64,000 bases of DNA from Streptomyces sp. HUAS ZL42 (GTDB lineage: Bacteria > Actinomycetota > Actinomycetes > Streptomycetales > Streptomycetaceae). The stretch lies in the NCBI RefSeq assembly GCF_040782645.1, contig NZ_CP160403.1:3348001-3412000 (forward strand), written 5' to 3'. Under the pieces are notes generated by a model. It searched no databases and was not told where the DNA came from. It was given only the letters and a program-made list of their open reading frames with translations. How positions within the stretch are numbered: position 1 is the stretch's first letter; each line of letters begins with the position of its first letter. Below, piece after piece: positions 17,161 through 25,427 of this stretch. Position numbers and translations under genes: made by a program.

Positions 17161-17454
17161 CTACTCGGCCAGGTACCGCTCGACCGTCTCCACCTTGGAG
17201 GTGAGCCCGTCCGTCACTCCGGGCCGGATGTCCGCCTTGAGGACCAGGGACACCCGCGGCGCCCGCTCCTCGACCGCGGCCACTGCGCGCCTGACGACGT
17301 CCATGACCTCGTCCCACTCCCCCTCGACGGAGGTGAACATCGCGTCGGTGCGGTTGGGCAGCCCCGACTCGCGGACGACACGGACGGCGTCGGCGACGTA
17401 CTCCCCCACCTCGTCACCGACACCGAGCGGCGTCACGGAGAAGGCGACGATCAT
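17161..17454 (-). CDS. MTH1187-family thiamine-binding protein
   Basis: 97 aa, ATG start at 17454 overlapping the upstream DUF3817 stop by 4 nt. The sequence [20 protein letters not shown] with a conserved [13 protein letters not shown] core fits the MTH1187/YkoF (DUF77) ferredoxin-like fold that binds thiamine-type ligands. It is a small cytoplasmic protein without visible catalytic residues. Probably a two-gene operon with DUF3817. Confidence 0.85.
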   Translation of the reverse strand: MIVAFSVTPLGVGDEVGEYVADAVRVVRESGLPNRTDAMFTSVEGEWDEVMDVVRRAVAAVEERAPRVSLVLKADIRPGVTDGLTSKVETVERYLAE

Positions 17455-17795
17455 GCGTTCACGACCCCTTCCTTGCGGGCGCGGGCGGCGATGACCGCGT
17501 CCTCGGCCTCACGGCGCAGCCTGCGCTCGGCGAGGAAGCCGCCGGCCGGGAGGACCGACAGGACGAAGTAGAGAGCGGCGGTCTTCAGGTCCCACTTGGC
17601 GCGGTTCCAGGCGTCCGCCCAGAAAACGACGTACAGGATGAACAGGAGGCCGTGGACCGAGCCCATGACGGGCACCGCGTTGAACTCCGTGGTCCGCTTC
17701 AGCACCGAGCAGACGAGCAGCAGGAGGAAGGAGACGGCCTCGGGGGCCGAGACCAGGCGGAGGCGGCGGAGGGCGGTGGCTGTCTTCAGGTCCAC
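17451..17795 (-). CDS. DUF3817 membrane protein (second copy)
   Basis: 114 aa, GTG start at 17795 with GAAGGTG upstream. Hydrophobic segments at about 16-33, 43-63 and 72-90, with the family-typical [22 protein letters not shown]. Related to the DUF3817 protein at 13200-13538. Translationally coupled to the MTH1187-like gene; divergent from the AIM24 genes. Confidence 0.8.
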   Translation of the reverse strand: MDLKTATALRRLRLVSAPEAVSFLLLLVCSVLKRTTEFNAVPVMGSVHGLLFILYVVFWADAWNRAKWDLKTAALYFVLSVLPAGGFLAERRLRREAEDAVIAARARKEGVVNA

Positions 17796-18000
17796 GGGTC
17801 ACCTTCGGTGGGAGATACGTCGATGGTCTGCAGGAGCGCTCTTGTTTGTGAACGCATGCACAAGCGTTCGCCCATTGTGGCAAACGGCCGGGCGGATGCC
17901 GGTACGGGGGCCGCCCGGCGCGCCCCTAGGGGTGCGGTCAGGGTTCGTCTCCACCCGCAGACTCTGTCGGAAGGGGCCTGGTGACGGCTACCTTCCCTGC

Positions 18001-18639
18001 GTGGCGATGTTCCGATTGCAAGGCAGCAAGGTGCTCGCCGTCGACATGACCGGGGACGCCGTGAAGGCGAAGAACGGCTCGATGGTCGCGTACGACGGTC
18101 AGATGGCCTTCAAGAAGCTCAGTGGCGGCGGTGAGGGGCTGCGGGGGATGGTGACCCGCCGGCTCACCGGCGAGCAGATGACCGTGATGGAGGTGAGGGG
18201 GCAGGGGACGTGCTGGTTCGCCGACCGAGCCTCCGAGATCAACCTCGTCAATCTCCAGGGGGACAAGCTGTACGTGGAGTCGAGCAACCTGCTCGCGACG
18301 GACGCCGGACTGCGGACCGGCACGACGTTCACGGGCCTGCGCGGGGCCTCGCAGGGCAACGGGCTGTTCACGACGACCGTCGAGGGGCACGGACAGGCGG
18401 CGATCATGTCGGACGGGCCCGCGGTGGTGCTGCGCGTCAGCCCGCAGTTCCCGCTGAGCGTCGACCCGGGCGCCTATGTCGCGCACCAGGGCGACCTGCG
18501 GCAGTCCTTCCAGTCCGGTGTGACGTTCCGCACGTTGCTCGGGGAGGGCGGCGGCGAGGCCTTCCAGATCCGCTTCGAGGGGGACGGCCTGGTGTACGTG
18601 CAGCCGAGCGAGCGCAACACGATCGCGGGGGACGTGTGA
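18001..18639 (+). CDS. AIM24-family protein 1
   Basis: 212 aa beta-rich protein (RLQGSKVLAVDMTGDAVKAKNGSMVAYDGQM). Starts GTG-GCG-ATG at 18001; TACCTT lies 9-14 nt upstream and no Shine-Dalgarno is seen, so translation is probably leaderless from 18001, with ATG at 18007 as the alternative. AIM24/DUF124 proteins have a TRAP-like beta fold; the bacterial role is unknown. It is followed one nt later by a paralogue. Confidence 0.85.
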   Translation: MAMFRLQGSKVLAVDMTGDAVKAKNGSMVAYDGQMAFKKLSGGGEGLRGMVTRRLTGEQMTVMEVRGQGTCWFADRASEINLVNLQGDKLYVESSNLLATDAGLRTGTTFTGLRGASQGNGLFTTTVEGHGQAAIMSDGPAVVLRVSPQFPLSVDPGAYVAHQGDLRQSFQSGVTFRTLLGEGGGEAFQIRFEGDGLVYVQPSERNTIAGDV

Positions 18640-18640
18640 C

Positions 18641-19291
18641 ATGCCCTTCCGCGAGATCAACTCGAAGATGATCGAGGCGACGGTCATGCCGGGCCAGCGG
18701 CTGTTCAGCCAGCGCGGCGCCATGCTCGCCTACAAGGGCGAGGTGTCCTTCACGCCCAACGTGCAGGGCGGCCAGGGCGGCGTGATGTCCATGATCGGGC
18801 GCCGGCTGGCCAACGAGGACACACCCCTGATGAGCGTCGAGGGCAGCGGCACGGTCCTCTTCGGCCACGGCGGCCATCACGTCCAGGTCATCAATCTCAC
18901 CGGCGACACCCTGTACGTCGAGGCGGACCGTCTGCTCGCCTTCGAGGGAACGCTCCAGCAGGGCACGATGTTCATGGGCTCGCAGGGTGGCGTCATGGGT
19001 ATGGTCCGGGGCCAGATCAGCGGCCAGGGCCTGTTCACCACGACCCTCAAGGGACACGGCGCGGTGGCCGTGATGGCCCACGGGGGCGTGTTCGAGATCC
19101 CGATCACCCCGCAGCGCCCCGTCCACGTCGACCCCCAGGCGTACGTCGCCCACCACGGAGACGTACGCAACAAGCTGTCGACCGCGCTGGGCTGGCGGGA
19201 CATGGTGGGCCGCGGCTCGGGCGAGGCGTTCCAGCTGGAGCTCAGCGGCAGCGGTGTGGTGTTCGTCCAGGCCTCGGAGGAGAAGCTGTGA
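18641..19291 (+). CDS. AIM24-family protein 2
   Basis: 216 aa, ATG one nt after the previous stop. It shares with its neighbour the blocks GAMLAYKGEVSF, VEGSGTVLFG, LYVEADRLLAFEGTLQQG, GQGLFTTTLKGHG and VDPQAYVAHHGDV, so the pair arose by duplication. Glycine-rich loops and no signal peptide suggest a cytoplasmic beta-fold protein. The stop overlaps the third paralogue by 4 nt. Confidence 0.87.
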   Translation: MPFREINSKMIEATVMPGQRLFSQRGAMLAYKGEVSFTPNVQGGQGGVMSMIGRRLANEDTPLMSVEGSGTVLFGHGGHHVQVINLTGDTLYVEADRLLAFEGTLQQGTMFMGSQGGVMGMVRGQISGQGLFTTTLKGHGAVAVMAHGGVFEIPITPQRPVHVDPQAYVAHHGDVRNKLSTALGWRDMVGRGSGEAFQLELSGSGVVFVQASEEKL

Positions 19292-20091
19292 GCATGTACG
19301 GGGCTCCGGGCGGCGGCCCGACGGTGCACGACCCGATGACGCTGCCGACCGACGACAACGTCAACAACTACACCTTCTGCGTGGACCTCAAGGGCAGCCA
19401 GTGGTTCCTGCAGAAGGGGAAGATGATCGCCTACTACGGCTCGATCGAGTTCAACGGCATCGGGCACGGTCGATTGGACCGCCTCGTCCGTACGTCATTT
19501 CATTCGCCTCTGCACGCCGCCGACTGGGTCGTGGCGGAGGGCTCGGGCAAGATGCTGCTGGCCGACCGGGCTTTCGACGTGAACTCGTACGACCTGGACG
19601 AGGGCAATCTGACCATTCGCTCGGGCAATCTGCTCGCTTTTCAGCCAAGTCTGTCGCTGAAGCAATCGATCGTGCCGGGTTTTCTGACACTCATCGGAAC
19701 CGGAAAGTTCGTGGCCGCATCCAACGGTCCGGTGGTGTTCATGGAGCCCCCGATCCGGGTGGATCCGCAGGCACTGGTCGGCTGGGCCGACTGCCCCTCG
19801 CCGTGCCACCACTACGACCACGGGTACATGACAGGTGTAATGGGCGGTCTACGTGCACTGACGGGCCTCGGCGGGGCCTCCGGGGAGGAGCACCAGTTCG
19901 AGTTCGTGGGGGCCGGCACCGTACTGCTCCAGTCCTCCGAAACCCTCATGGCCGAGCAGGCCACGGGGGCGGTTCCGCACCAGGCCGGAGTGCCCGGTGG
20001 CGCCGGGGGTTCCACAGGCCCTTCACCGCAAGCCGGCGCGCCGCGTCTTCCCGGACAGCTGGGAGACCTCCAGCGTCGCTTCGGGCTGTGA
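19288..20091 (+). CDS. AIM24-family protein 3, extended C-terminus
   Basis: 267 aa from GTG at 19288 (GTGA overlap). The same repeat-like blocks are more diverged (KGKMIAYYGSIEF, VAEGSGKMLLADRAFDV, IRSGNLLAFQPSL, IRVDPQALVGW). It has an internal CPSPCHHYDHGY segment with clustered Cys/His not present in the other two, and a Gly/Pro/Ala-rich tail of about 45 residues. Local GC is lower around 19480-19700. Last of three coupled paralogues. Confidence 0.87.
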   Translation: MSMYGAPGGGPTVHDPMTLPTDDNVNNYTFCVDLKGSQWFLQKGKMIAYYGSIEFNGIGHGRLDRLVRTSFHSPLHAADWVVAEGSGKMLLADRAFDVNSYDLDEGNLTIRSGNLLAFQPSLSLKQSIVPGFLTLIGTGKFVAASNGPVVFMEPPIRVDPQALVGWADCPSPCHHYDHGYMTGVMGGLRALTGLGGASGEEHQFEFVGAGTVLLQSSETLMAEQATGAVPHQAGVPGGAGGSTGPSPQAGAPRLPGQLGDLQRRFGL

Positions 20092-20183
20092 GCGGTAGTC
20101 TGCGGAGTGTGACATCGAACGCGTGCACTGTCACAGAAAACCCTCACTAGTTCGCCTTTCAACTTCTTAGGTAGACTTCATTC

Positions 20184-20660
20184 ATGGAGACCGAGACGGC
20201 CACGCGCTGGCTGACCGATGCGGAGCAGTGCGCTTGGCGCACCCACCTGGAGGTCAATAGGCTGTTGACGTACCAGCTCGAAAGGGACCTGCAGCCGTTC
20301 GGCCTGACAATGAACGACTACGAGATCTTGGTCAATCTCTCCGAGTCGGAGGACCTACGGATGCGGATGAGCGACCTCGCGTCCGCGACCCTCCAGTCGA
20401 AGAGCCGCCTCTCACACCAGATCACCCGCATGGAGAACGCGAACCTGGTTCGCCGTGAGAACTGCGAGTCCGACCGCCGCGGACTGTACGCGGTGCTCAC
20501 CGAGCACGGCCTGGAGACGATGAAGAAGGTCGCGCCGCATCATGTGGCGTCTGTGCGGAGGCACTTCATCGATCTGCTGGCCCCCGAGGCCCTGACGGAA
20601 CTCGACAAGGCCCTGAAGCCCATCGCGGAGCACCTGCGCGGGCATCGGGGACGCCCGTAG
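20184..20660 (+). CDS. MarR-family regulator
   Basis: 158 aa. It starts METETATRWLTDAEQCAWRT; winged helix in MRMSDLASATLQSKSRLSHQITRMENANLVRRENCESDRRG, with the usual terminal helices. TAGACT ends 6 nt before the ATG and there is no Shine-Dalgarno, so the transcript may be leaderless. Ends in a good terminator. Ligand and targets unknown. Confidence 0.9.
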   Translation: METETATRWLTDAEQCAWRTHLEVNRLLTYQLERDLQPFGLTMNDYEILVNLSESEDLRMRMSDLASATLQSKSRLSHQITRMENANLVRRENCESDRRGLYAVLTEHGLETMKKVAPHHVASVRRHFIDLLAPEALTELDKALKPIAEHLRGHRGRP

Positions 20661-20679
20661 TCGCACCTGGCGGCACATG

Positions 20680-20710
20680 GCGGGCGGAGGTCCGACAGGG
20701 CTCCGCCCGC
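20680..20710 (+). terminator. terminator after MarR gene
   Basis: A perfect 10-bp stem (20680-20689 with 20701-20710, GCGGGCGGAG/CTCCGCCCGC) with an 11-nt loop, 19 nt after the stop. The following 20711-21033 contains no gene I can support; open frames there have no ribosome site or recognisable sequence. Confidence 0.75.
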
Positions 20711-21033
20711 CGGTGCGTCCGGCGCCCGGGTTCGGCTGAACAGCCGCGGCCCGAATGAACGCACGACGAGCGTGCTTGCTCAAGTGATCGTTCACTGCGC
20801 CGATGCACTGGTGGTGACAAACCCGCTCCGCGAGCGGGCGGTGGCCCTGCTCCCGGCGACCGTCGTCCTCTCCCTGGCCGCCCTGTACGTCACCCGCCGT
20901 GGTTCCGGGCGTCAAGGCCCGCCCACTCGGCACGGGGTCGGACTCCTCCAGCACGGTGTCGGTGAACTGAGCCGGTTCACCCGGGCAGTGGAAATCCGGG
21001 ATCACCGGCCACGCCCTGGTTATCCATCCCGAC

Positions 21034-21663
21034 ATGGGAAAATGCAGACGGCTCCTGACGTTCCGCCGGCCTCGGCTCAGATCGCTGGCCTACGTACTGC
21101 CCGTGCCCATGGGTCTGGTGCTCAGCGGAGCACTGGTCTGGCATGCCTCCCAGGCCGCGTTCGTGGGACGCACGACGAGCTCCGGGACCAGTTGGACGGC
21201 GGGAACGGTCGGGCTGACCAATGACAGCGGCGGCCAGCCCATGCTCAACTTCACGAACATCGCGCCGGGCGACACCGGAACCCGGTGCATCGTCGTCACC
21301 TCGCAGGCCACGCTCCCGTCGCAGGTCAAGCTGAACACGTCGACGGCCAATCCGCCGGCCAACGACATCAGCCCCTACATCGACGTCACCGTCGAGCACG
21401 GCTCGGGCAGCTCGTTCAGCGCGAATCCGGCCTGCAACGGCTTCACGCCCGCCGGGGCGGCGGACTACTCGGGCACCCTCGAGAACCTGACGACCACCCG
21501 TACCGACTACGCCAACGGCATCGGTCCCTGGAACCTGACGGGGAACCCACCGGAGTCCGTCACCTACCGGATCACCTGGACCTTCAGGTCCACGGCGCCG
21601 GACCCCACCCAGGGCGGCTCCACGCCCAACGTGAAGTTCACCTGGGAAGCCCAGACCGTCTGA
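21034..21663 (+). CDS. TasA/camelysin-like exported protein
   Basis: 209 aa. Arg-rich N-terminus, one hydrophobic segment (about 18-36) and a SQAAF-type cleavage region, then a beta-rich secreted domain opening with FVGRTTSSGTSWTAGTV, a pattern of SipW-processed TasA/camelysin-like proteins. Two Cys (TRCIV and NPACNG) may form a disulfide. It lies one nt before a SipW-like signal peptidase, its probable dedicated processing enzyme. TasA-like proteins form surface fibres in Bacillus; here that is only analogy. Confidence 0.72.
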   Translation: MGKCRRLLTFRRPRLRSLAYVLPVPMGLVLSGALVWHASQAAFVGRTTSSGTSWTAGTVGLTNDSGGQPMLNFTNIAPGDTGTRCIVVTSQATLPSQVKLNTSTANPPANDISPYIDVTVEHGSGSSFSANPACNGFTPAGAADYSGTLENLTTTRTDYANGIGPWNLTGNPPESVTYRITWTFRSTAPDPTQGGSTPNVKFTWEAQTV

Positions 21664-21664
21664 C

Positions 21665-22225
21665 ATGGCCCTCAGCGACTGGCTCCGGCTCCTCACCGTA
21701 CTCGCGGCGCGCATCGGACTCGGCATGGTGGCGGGTCTGCTGATCTGGTCCCATGTGCCCGCACTCTCCCTCGGCTGGAAGGCGACCGCCGTCCTGGGCG
21801 AATCCATGCGCCCGCGTCTGACGCCCGGGGACGTCGTCGTGTACCAGCCGCTGCACGGCCGCAGGCCCGACCCGGGGCAGGTCGTCGTGGTGCGGGACCC
21901 CGCCCATCCGTCGCGGCTGCTCGTCCATCGCGCCGCGAAGATCCTGCGCGACGGCGACATCGTCACCGCCGGGGACAACAACCCCGCCGTCGACTCCACG
22001 CCCGTACCGCCGTCGTCGGTCCTCGGCCTCGCGCGGCTGCGCATTCCCGGGCTCGCCCTGCCGGTGGTCTCCTGGCGGGAGGGCGACCGCGGTCTCGCCG
22101 CCCTCACGTTCGTCGCGCTGGCCGTCACGGCCCGGGTGGCGGCCCTGGCCCCGATACGGCGGGGGCGCGGCAGTGTGGTGGCGGTGCCACCGGGGGCTCC
22201 CGTCCCGGCGGCGGCCGAGCGGTAG
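21665..22225 (+). CDS. signal peptidase I, SipW-like (ER-type)
   Basis: 186 aa. N-terminal membrane helix (about 13-35), catalytic-Ser box GESMRP (Ser47) and GDVVVY, then LLVHRAAK with His88 where bacterial-type enzymes carry Lys, then TAGDNNPAVD with two Asp. This Ser/His arrangement defines the SipW/ER class, which in Bacillus processes TasA. A second hydrophobic segment lies at about 123-145. Directly downstream of the TasA-like gene, so a two-gene unit. Confidence 0.87.
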   Translation: MALSDWLRLLTVLAARIGLGMVAGLLIWSHVPALSLGWKATAVLGESMRPRLTPGDVVVYQPLHGRRPDPGQVVVVRDPAHPSRLLVHRAAKILRDGDIVTAGDNNPAVDSTPVPPSSVLGLARLRIPGLALPVVSWREGDRGLAALTFVALAVTARVAALAPIRRGRGSVVAVPPGAPVPAAAER

Positions 22226-22262
22226 CGGTTCTTTCGCCCCGCCGCCCCTACCCGTGCCATCC

Positions 22263-22410
22263 CTGGGGGGCGGCCGCCCCCAGACCCTCGCTTCGGCCCT
22301 GAACGGGCCTCGTCCTCGAACTCAGGACGGGCTGGATCGGGTGCCCCTTCGTCGAATCGAGTCGGTGGTGGGTGGGCACAGGCCCGGGGGTCCAGGGGGC
22401 GGAGCCCCTG
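22263..22410. terminator. intergenic GC palindromes between sipW-like gene and meaB
   Basis: The gap 22226-22423 between convergent genes holds two hairpins: CTGGGGG ... CCCCCAG (22263-22283) and CCAGGGG ... CCCCTGG (22392-22410). The second, 14 nt from the meaB stop, is the probable meaB terminator. No gene seen. Confidence 0.6.
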
Positions 22411-22423
22411 GGGACGGGACACG

Positions 22424-23380
22424 TCAGTCCCGCGTCAGTCCTGCCACCAGTTCGTCCGCCGCACGGTACGGGTCCAGGTCACCGGCGACGATCTTCTCCG
22501 CCAGCGTGCTCAGGCGTCGGTCGCCGTGCAGGTCGCCGATGCGCTCCCGCAGGGCCGTGATGGCGATGGTCTCCACCTCGCGGGCGGCTCGGGCGAGGCG
22601 GCGTTCGGTGAGGACGCCGCGCTCCTCCATCCACGCCCGGTGCTTCTCCAGGGCCTCCACGACCTCGTCGACGCCCTCGGCACGGGCGGCCACCGTCTTG
22701 ACGATCGGGGGGCGCCAGTCGCCGGGACCACGGGACTCGCCCAGCCCCAGCATGTGGTTCAGCTCGCGGGCGGTGGCGTCCGCGCCGTCCCGGTCGGCCT
22801 TGTTGACGACGTACACGTCGCCGATCTCCAGGATGCCCGCCTTGGCCGCCTGGATGCCGTCGCCCATCCCGGGGGCCAGGAGGACCACCGATGTGTCGGC
22901 CTGCGACGCGATCTCGACCTCGGACTGGCCGACGCCGACCGTCTCGACCAGGATCACGTCGCAGCCCGCCGCGTCCAGCACGCGGATCGCCTGCGGGGCG
23001 GCCCAGGCGAGGCCGCCGAGGTGGCCGCGTGTGGCCATCGAGCGGATGTAGACGCCGGGGTCGGAGGCGTGCTCCGACATCCGCACCCGGTCACCGAGCA
23101 GGGCGCCGCCCGAGAAGGGCGACGACGGGTCGACGGCCAGGACGCCGACCCGCTTGCCCTGCTTGCGGTACGCCGTCACCAGCGCGGACGTGGAGGTCGA
23201 CTTGCCGACGCCGGGCGAGCCCGTCAGGCCCACCACGTACGCCCCGCCCGTCAGCGGGGCCAGGGCCGCCATGACCTCCCTGAGCTGCGGGGACGCCCCC
23301 TCCACCAGGGAGATCAGCCGGGCCACGGCCCGCGGCCGGCCTTCCCTGGCCTGGGCCACCAGCGTGGAGACGTCCTGCAT
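22424..23380 (-). CDS. meaB: methylmalonyl-CoA mutase-associated GTPase MeaB
   Basis: G3E-family GTPase that guards and reloads B12-dependent acyl-CoA mutases. 318 aa from ATG at 23380 (GGAG 5 nt upstream); a GTG one codon earlier is too close to the ribosome site. P-loop GSPGVGKS (54-61), the VETVGVGQSEVEIASQAD switch region and NKAD guanine-specificity motif are all present, followed by a helical C-terminus. 45 nt downstream of the thiolase gene in the same orientation, probably one operon. The likely client in this window is IcmA; methylmalonyl-CoA mutase elsewhere is also possible. Confidence 0.93.
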   Translation of the reverse strand: MQDVSTLVAQAREGRPRAVARLISLVEGASPQLREVMAALAPLTGGAYVVGLTGSPGVGKSTSTSALVTAYRKQGKRVGVLAVDPSSPFSGGALLGDRVRMSEHASDPGVYIRSMATRGHLGGLAWAAPQAIRVLDAAGCDVILVETVGVGQSEVEIASQADTSVVLLAPGMGDGIQAAKAGILEIGDVYVVNKADRDGADATARELNHMLGLGESRGPGDWRPPIVKTVAARAEGVDEVVEALEKHRAWMEERGVLTERRLARAAREVETIAITALRERIGDLHGDRRLSTLAEKIVAGDLDPYRAADELVAGLTRD

Positions 23381-23425
23381 CACAGCTCCGTTCCGATCCG
23401 TTCAGTTTGGCGGCGTACAGCGGGC

Positions 23426-24628
23426 TCAGGCCTTGGGGACCCGCACGATCAGCGCGTCGCCCTGGCCACCGCCACCGCACAGCGCCGCCGCACCGACACC
23501 GCCGCCCCGCCGCTTCAGCTCCAGGGCCAGGTGCAGCACGAGGCGTGCGCCCGACATGCCGATCGGGTGCCCCAGGGCGATCGCCCCACCGTTGACGTTC
23601 ACCTTTTCGGTGGACACCCCGAGGTCCTTCATTGACTGGACCGCGACGGCCGCGAAAGCCTCGTTGATCTCGATCAGGTCGAGGTCGGAGACCTCCAGGC
23701 CCTCCTTCTTCAGGGCGTGCAGGATGGCGTTGGAGGGCTGCGACTGCAGGGAGTTGTCCGGACCCGCCACGTTGCCGTGGGCGCCGATCTCCGCGATCCA
23801 CTCGAGGCCGAGCTCCTGTGCCTTGGCCTTGCTCATCACGACCACGGCCGCCGCTCCGTCCGAGATCTGCGAGGCGGTACCGGCGGTGATCGTGCCGTCC
23901 TTGGTGAACGCCGGGCGCAGCTTGCCCAGGGACTCCGCCGTGGTGTCGCCGCGGATGCCCTCGTCCTTGCTGAAGACGACCGGCTCGCCCTTGCGCTGCG
24001 GGATCTCGACCGGGGTGATCTCCGCCTCGAAGATGCCGTTCTTCTGCGCGGCGGCCGCACGCTGGTGGGACAGCGCCGCGATCTCGTCCTGCTCCGGGCG
24101 CTGGATGCCCAGGCGCGTGTTGTGCTTCTCCGTCGACTCGCCCATGGCGATGCCCTCGAAGGAGTCGGTCAGGCCGTCGTACGCCATCGCGTCGAGCATC
24201 TCGATCGCGCCGTACTTGAAGCCCTCGCGGGACTTCGGCAGCAGGTGGGGGGCGTTGGTCATGGACTCCTGGCCGCCCGCGACGACGATGTCGAACTCAC
24301 CCGCGCGGATCAGCTGGTCGGCGAGCGCGATCGCGTCGAGGCCCGACAGACAGACCTTGTTGATGGTGAGGGCCGGCACGCTCATCGGGATGCCCGCCTT
24401 GACCGCGGCCTGACGTGCCGGGATCTGCCCTGCCCCGGCCTGCAGCACCTGGCCCATGATCACGTACTGCACCTGGTCGCCACCGATCCCCGCACGGTCG
24501 AGGGCGGCCTTGATCGCGAAGCCGCCGAGGTCGGCTCCGGAGAAGGACTTCAGCGAGCCCAGCAACCGTCCCATGGGCGTACGCGCGCCTGCGACGATCA
24601 CCGAGGTCGTGCTGTTCGTTCCAGACAT
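23426..24628 (-). CDS. acetyl-CoA C-acetyltransferase (thiolase)
   Basis: Condenses two acetyl-CoA to acetoacetyl-CoA or cleaves it. 400 aa from ATG at 24628 (AGGGGAT upstream; the in-frame upstream Met lacks one). Nucleophile Cys93 in NKVCLSG, the NEAFA motif, [10 protein letters not shown] with the catalytic His, and CGGGGQG with the second Cys are all intact. Divergent from epimerase gene mce, and followed by meaB. Confidence 0.94.
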   Translation of the reverse strand: MSGTNSTTSVIVAGARTPMGRLLGSLKSFSGADLGGFAIKAALDRAGIGGDQVQYVIMGQVLQAGAGQIPARQAAVKAGIPMSVPALTINKVCLSGLDAIALADQLIRAGEFDIVVAGGQESMTNAPHLLPKSREGFKYGAIEMLDAMAYDGLTDSFEGIAMGESTEKHNTRLGIQRPEQDEIAALSHQRAAAAQKNGIFEAEITPVEIPQRKGEPVVFSKDEGIRGDTTAESLGKLRPAFTKDGTITAGTASQISDGAAAVVVMSKAKAQELGLEWIAEIGAHGNVAGPDNSLQSQPSNAILHALKKEGLEVSDLDLIEINEAFAAVAVQSMKDLGVSTEKVNVNGGAIALGHPIGMSGARLVLHLALELKRRGGGVGAAALCGGGGQGDALIVRVPKA

Positions 24629-24776
24629 GAGCTGCGATCCCCTTACCGGCTGCACAGCCGAGGAGTGAACGAGGGTTTACTTCGAATGTACTGAGTGGCA
24701 CTCCGTGCCGTCATCCGGCTGTCGGTGTGATCGCGCGCACGTTGCGTAACCACCTCCGTAGCGCTCCACTGAAACC

Positions 24777-25217
24777 ATGCTGACGCGAATCGACCACATC
24801 GGGATCGCCTGTTTCGACCTCGACAAGACCGTCGAGTTCTACCGGGCCACCTACGGCTTCGAGGTGTTCCACTCCGAGGTCAACGAGGAGCAGGGCGTGC
24901 GCGAGGCCATGCTCAAGATCAACGATACGTCCGACGGCGGTGCGTCGTACCTGCAGCTCCTGGAGCCGACGCGACCGGACTCGACCGTCGCGAAGTGGCT
25001 CGACAAGAACGGCGAGGGCGTCCACCACATCGCCTTCGGTACGGCGGATGTGGACGGCGAGGCCGCGGACATCCGCGACAAGGGGGTACGCGTTCTGTAC
25101 GAAGAGCCCCGACGCGGCTCCATGGGGTCACGGATCACCTTCCTGCACCCCAAGGATTGCCACGGAGTACTGACAGAACTGGTCACTTCAGCGCCTGTTG
25201 AGTCGCCTGAGCACTGA
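24777..25217 (+). CDS. mce: methylmalonyl-CoA epimerase
   Basis: Interconverts the 2R and 2S forms of methylmalonyl-CoA. 146 aa glyoxalase/VOC fold. Metal-ligand segments: His7 in RIDHIGIA, the Gln/Glu of YLQLLEP, GVHHIAFGT and the C-terminal Glu (VLTELV). No Shine-Dalgarno before the ATG; TTGCGT, a 17-nt spacer and TCCACT put +1 at the start codon, so leaderless initiation is possible though the -10 is poor. Confidence 0.93.
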   Translation: MLTRIDHIGIACFDLDKTVEFYRATYGFEVFHSEVNEEQGVREAMLKINDTSDGGASYLQLLEPTRPDSTVAKWLDKNGEGVHHIAFGTADVDGEAADIRDKGVRVLYEEPRRGSMGSRITFLHPKDCHGVLTELVTSAPVESPEH

Positions 25218-25427
25218 CCCTCGTACATATGGGCCGGTAGGGTTGGGGGCGGTCGCCGCTCCCCGAGTGGTGACCGCGGGCCGGGGTCCGGGTTTCGGGG
25301 GACGAGCGTCGGGGCAGCAGCCCATGCTCCGCCGTTGATCTGACACCATTCCCCGGGGGCCCCGTTCGGCGGATGGACGGAGCTCGTTTGGACAAGCTTG
25401 CGACCAGGGGACGGATGGGACCGCGCA

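Noticed and set aside
20772..21224. Possible small membrane protein frame before the TasA-like gene
   Set aside because: No ribosome site, becomes Arg/Gly nonsense after 40 codons and overlaps the real gene out of frame.
22226..22423. GC palindromes as a mobile element end
   Set aside because: They are common Streptomyces intergenic terminators and no transposase or target duplication is visible.
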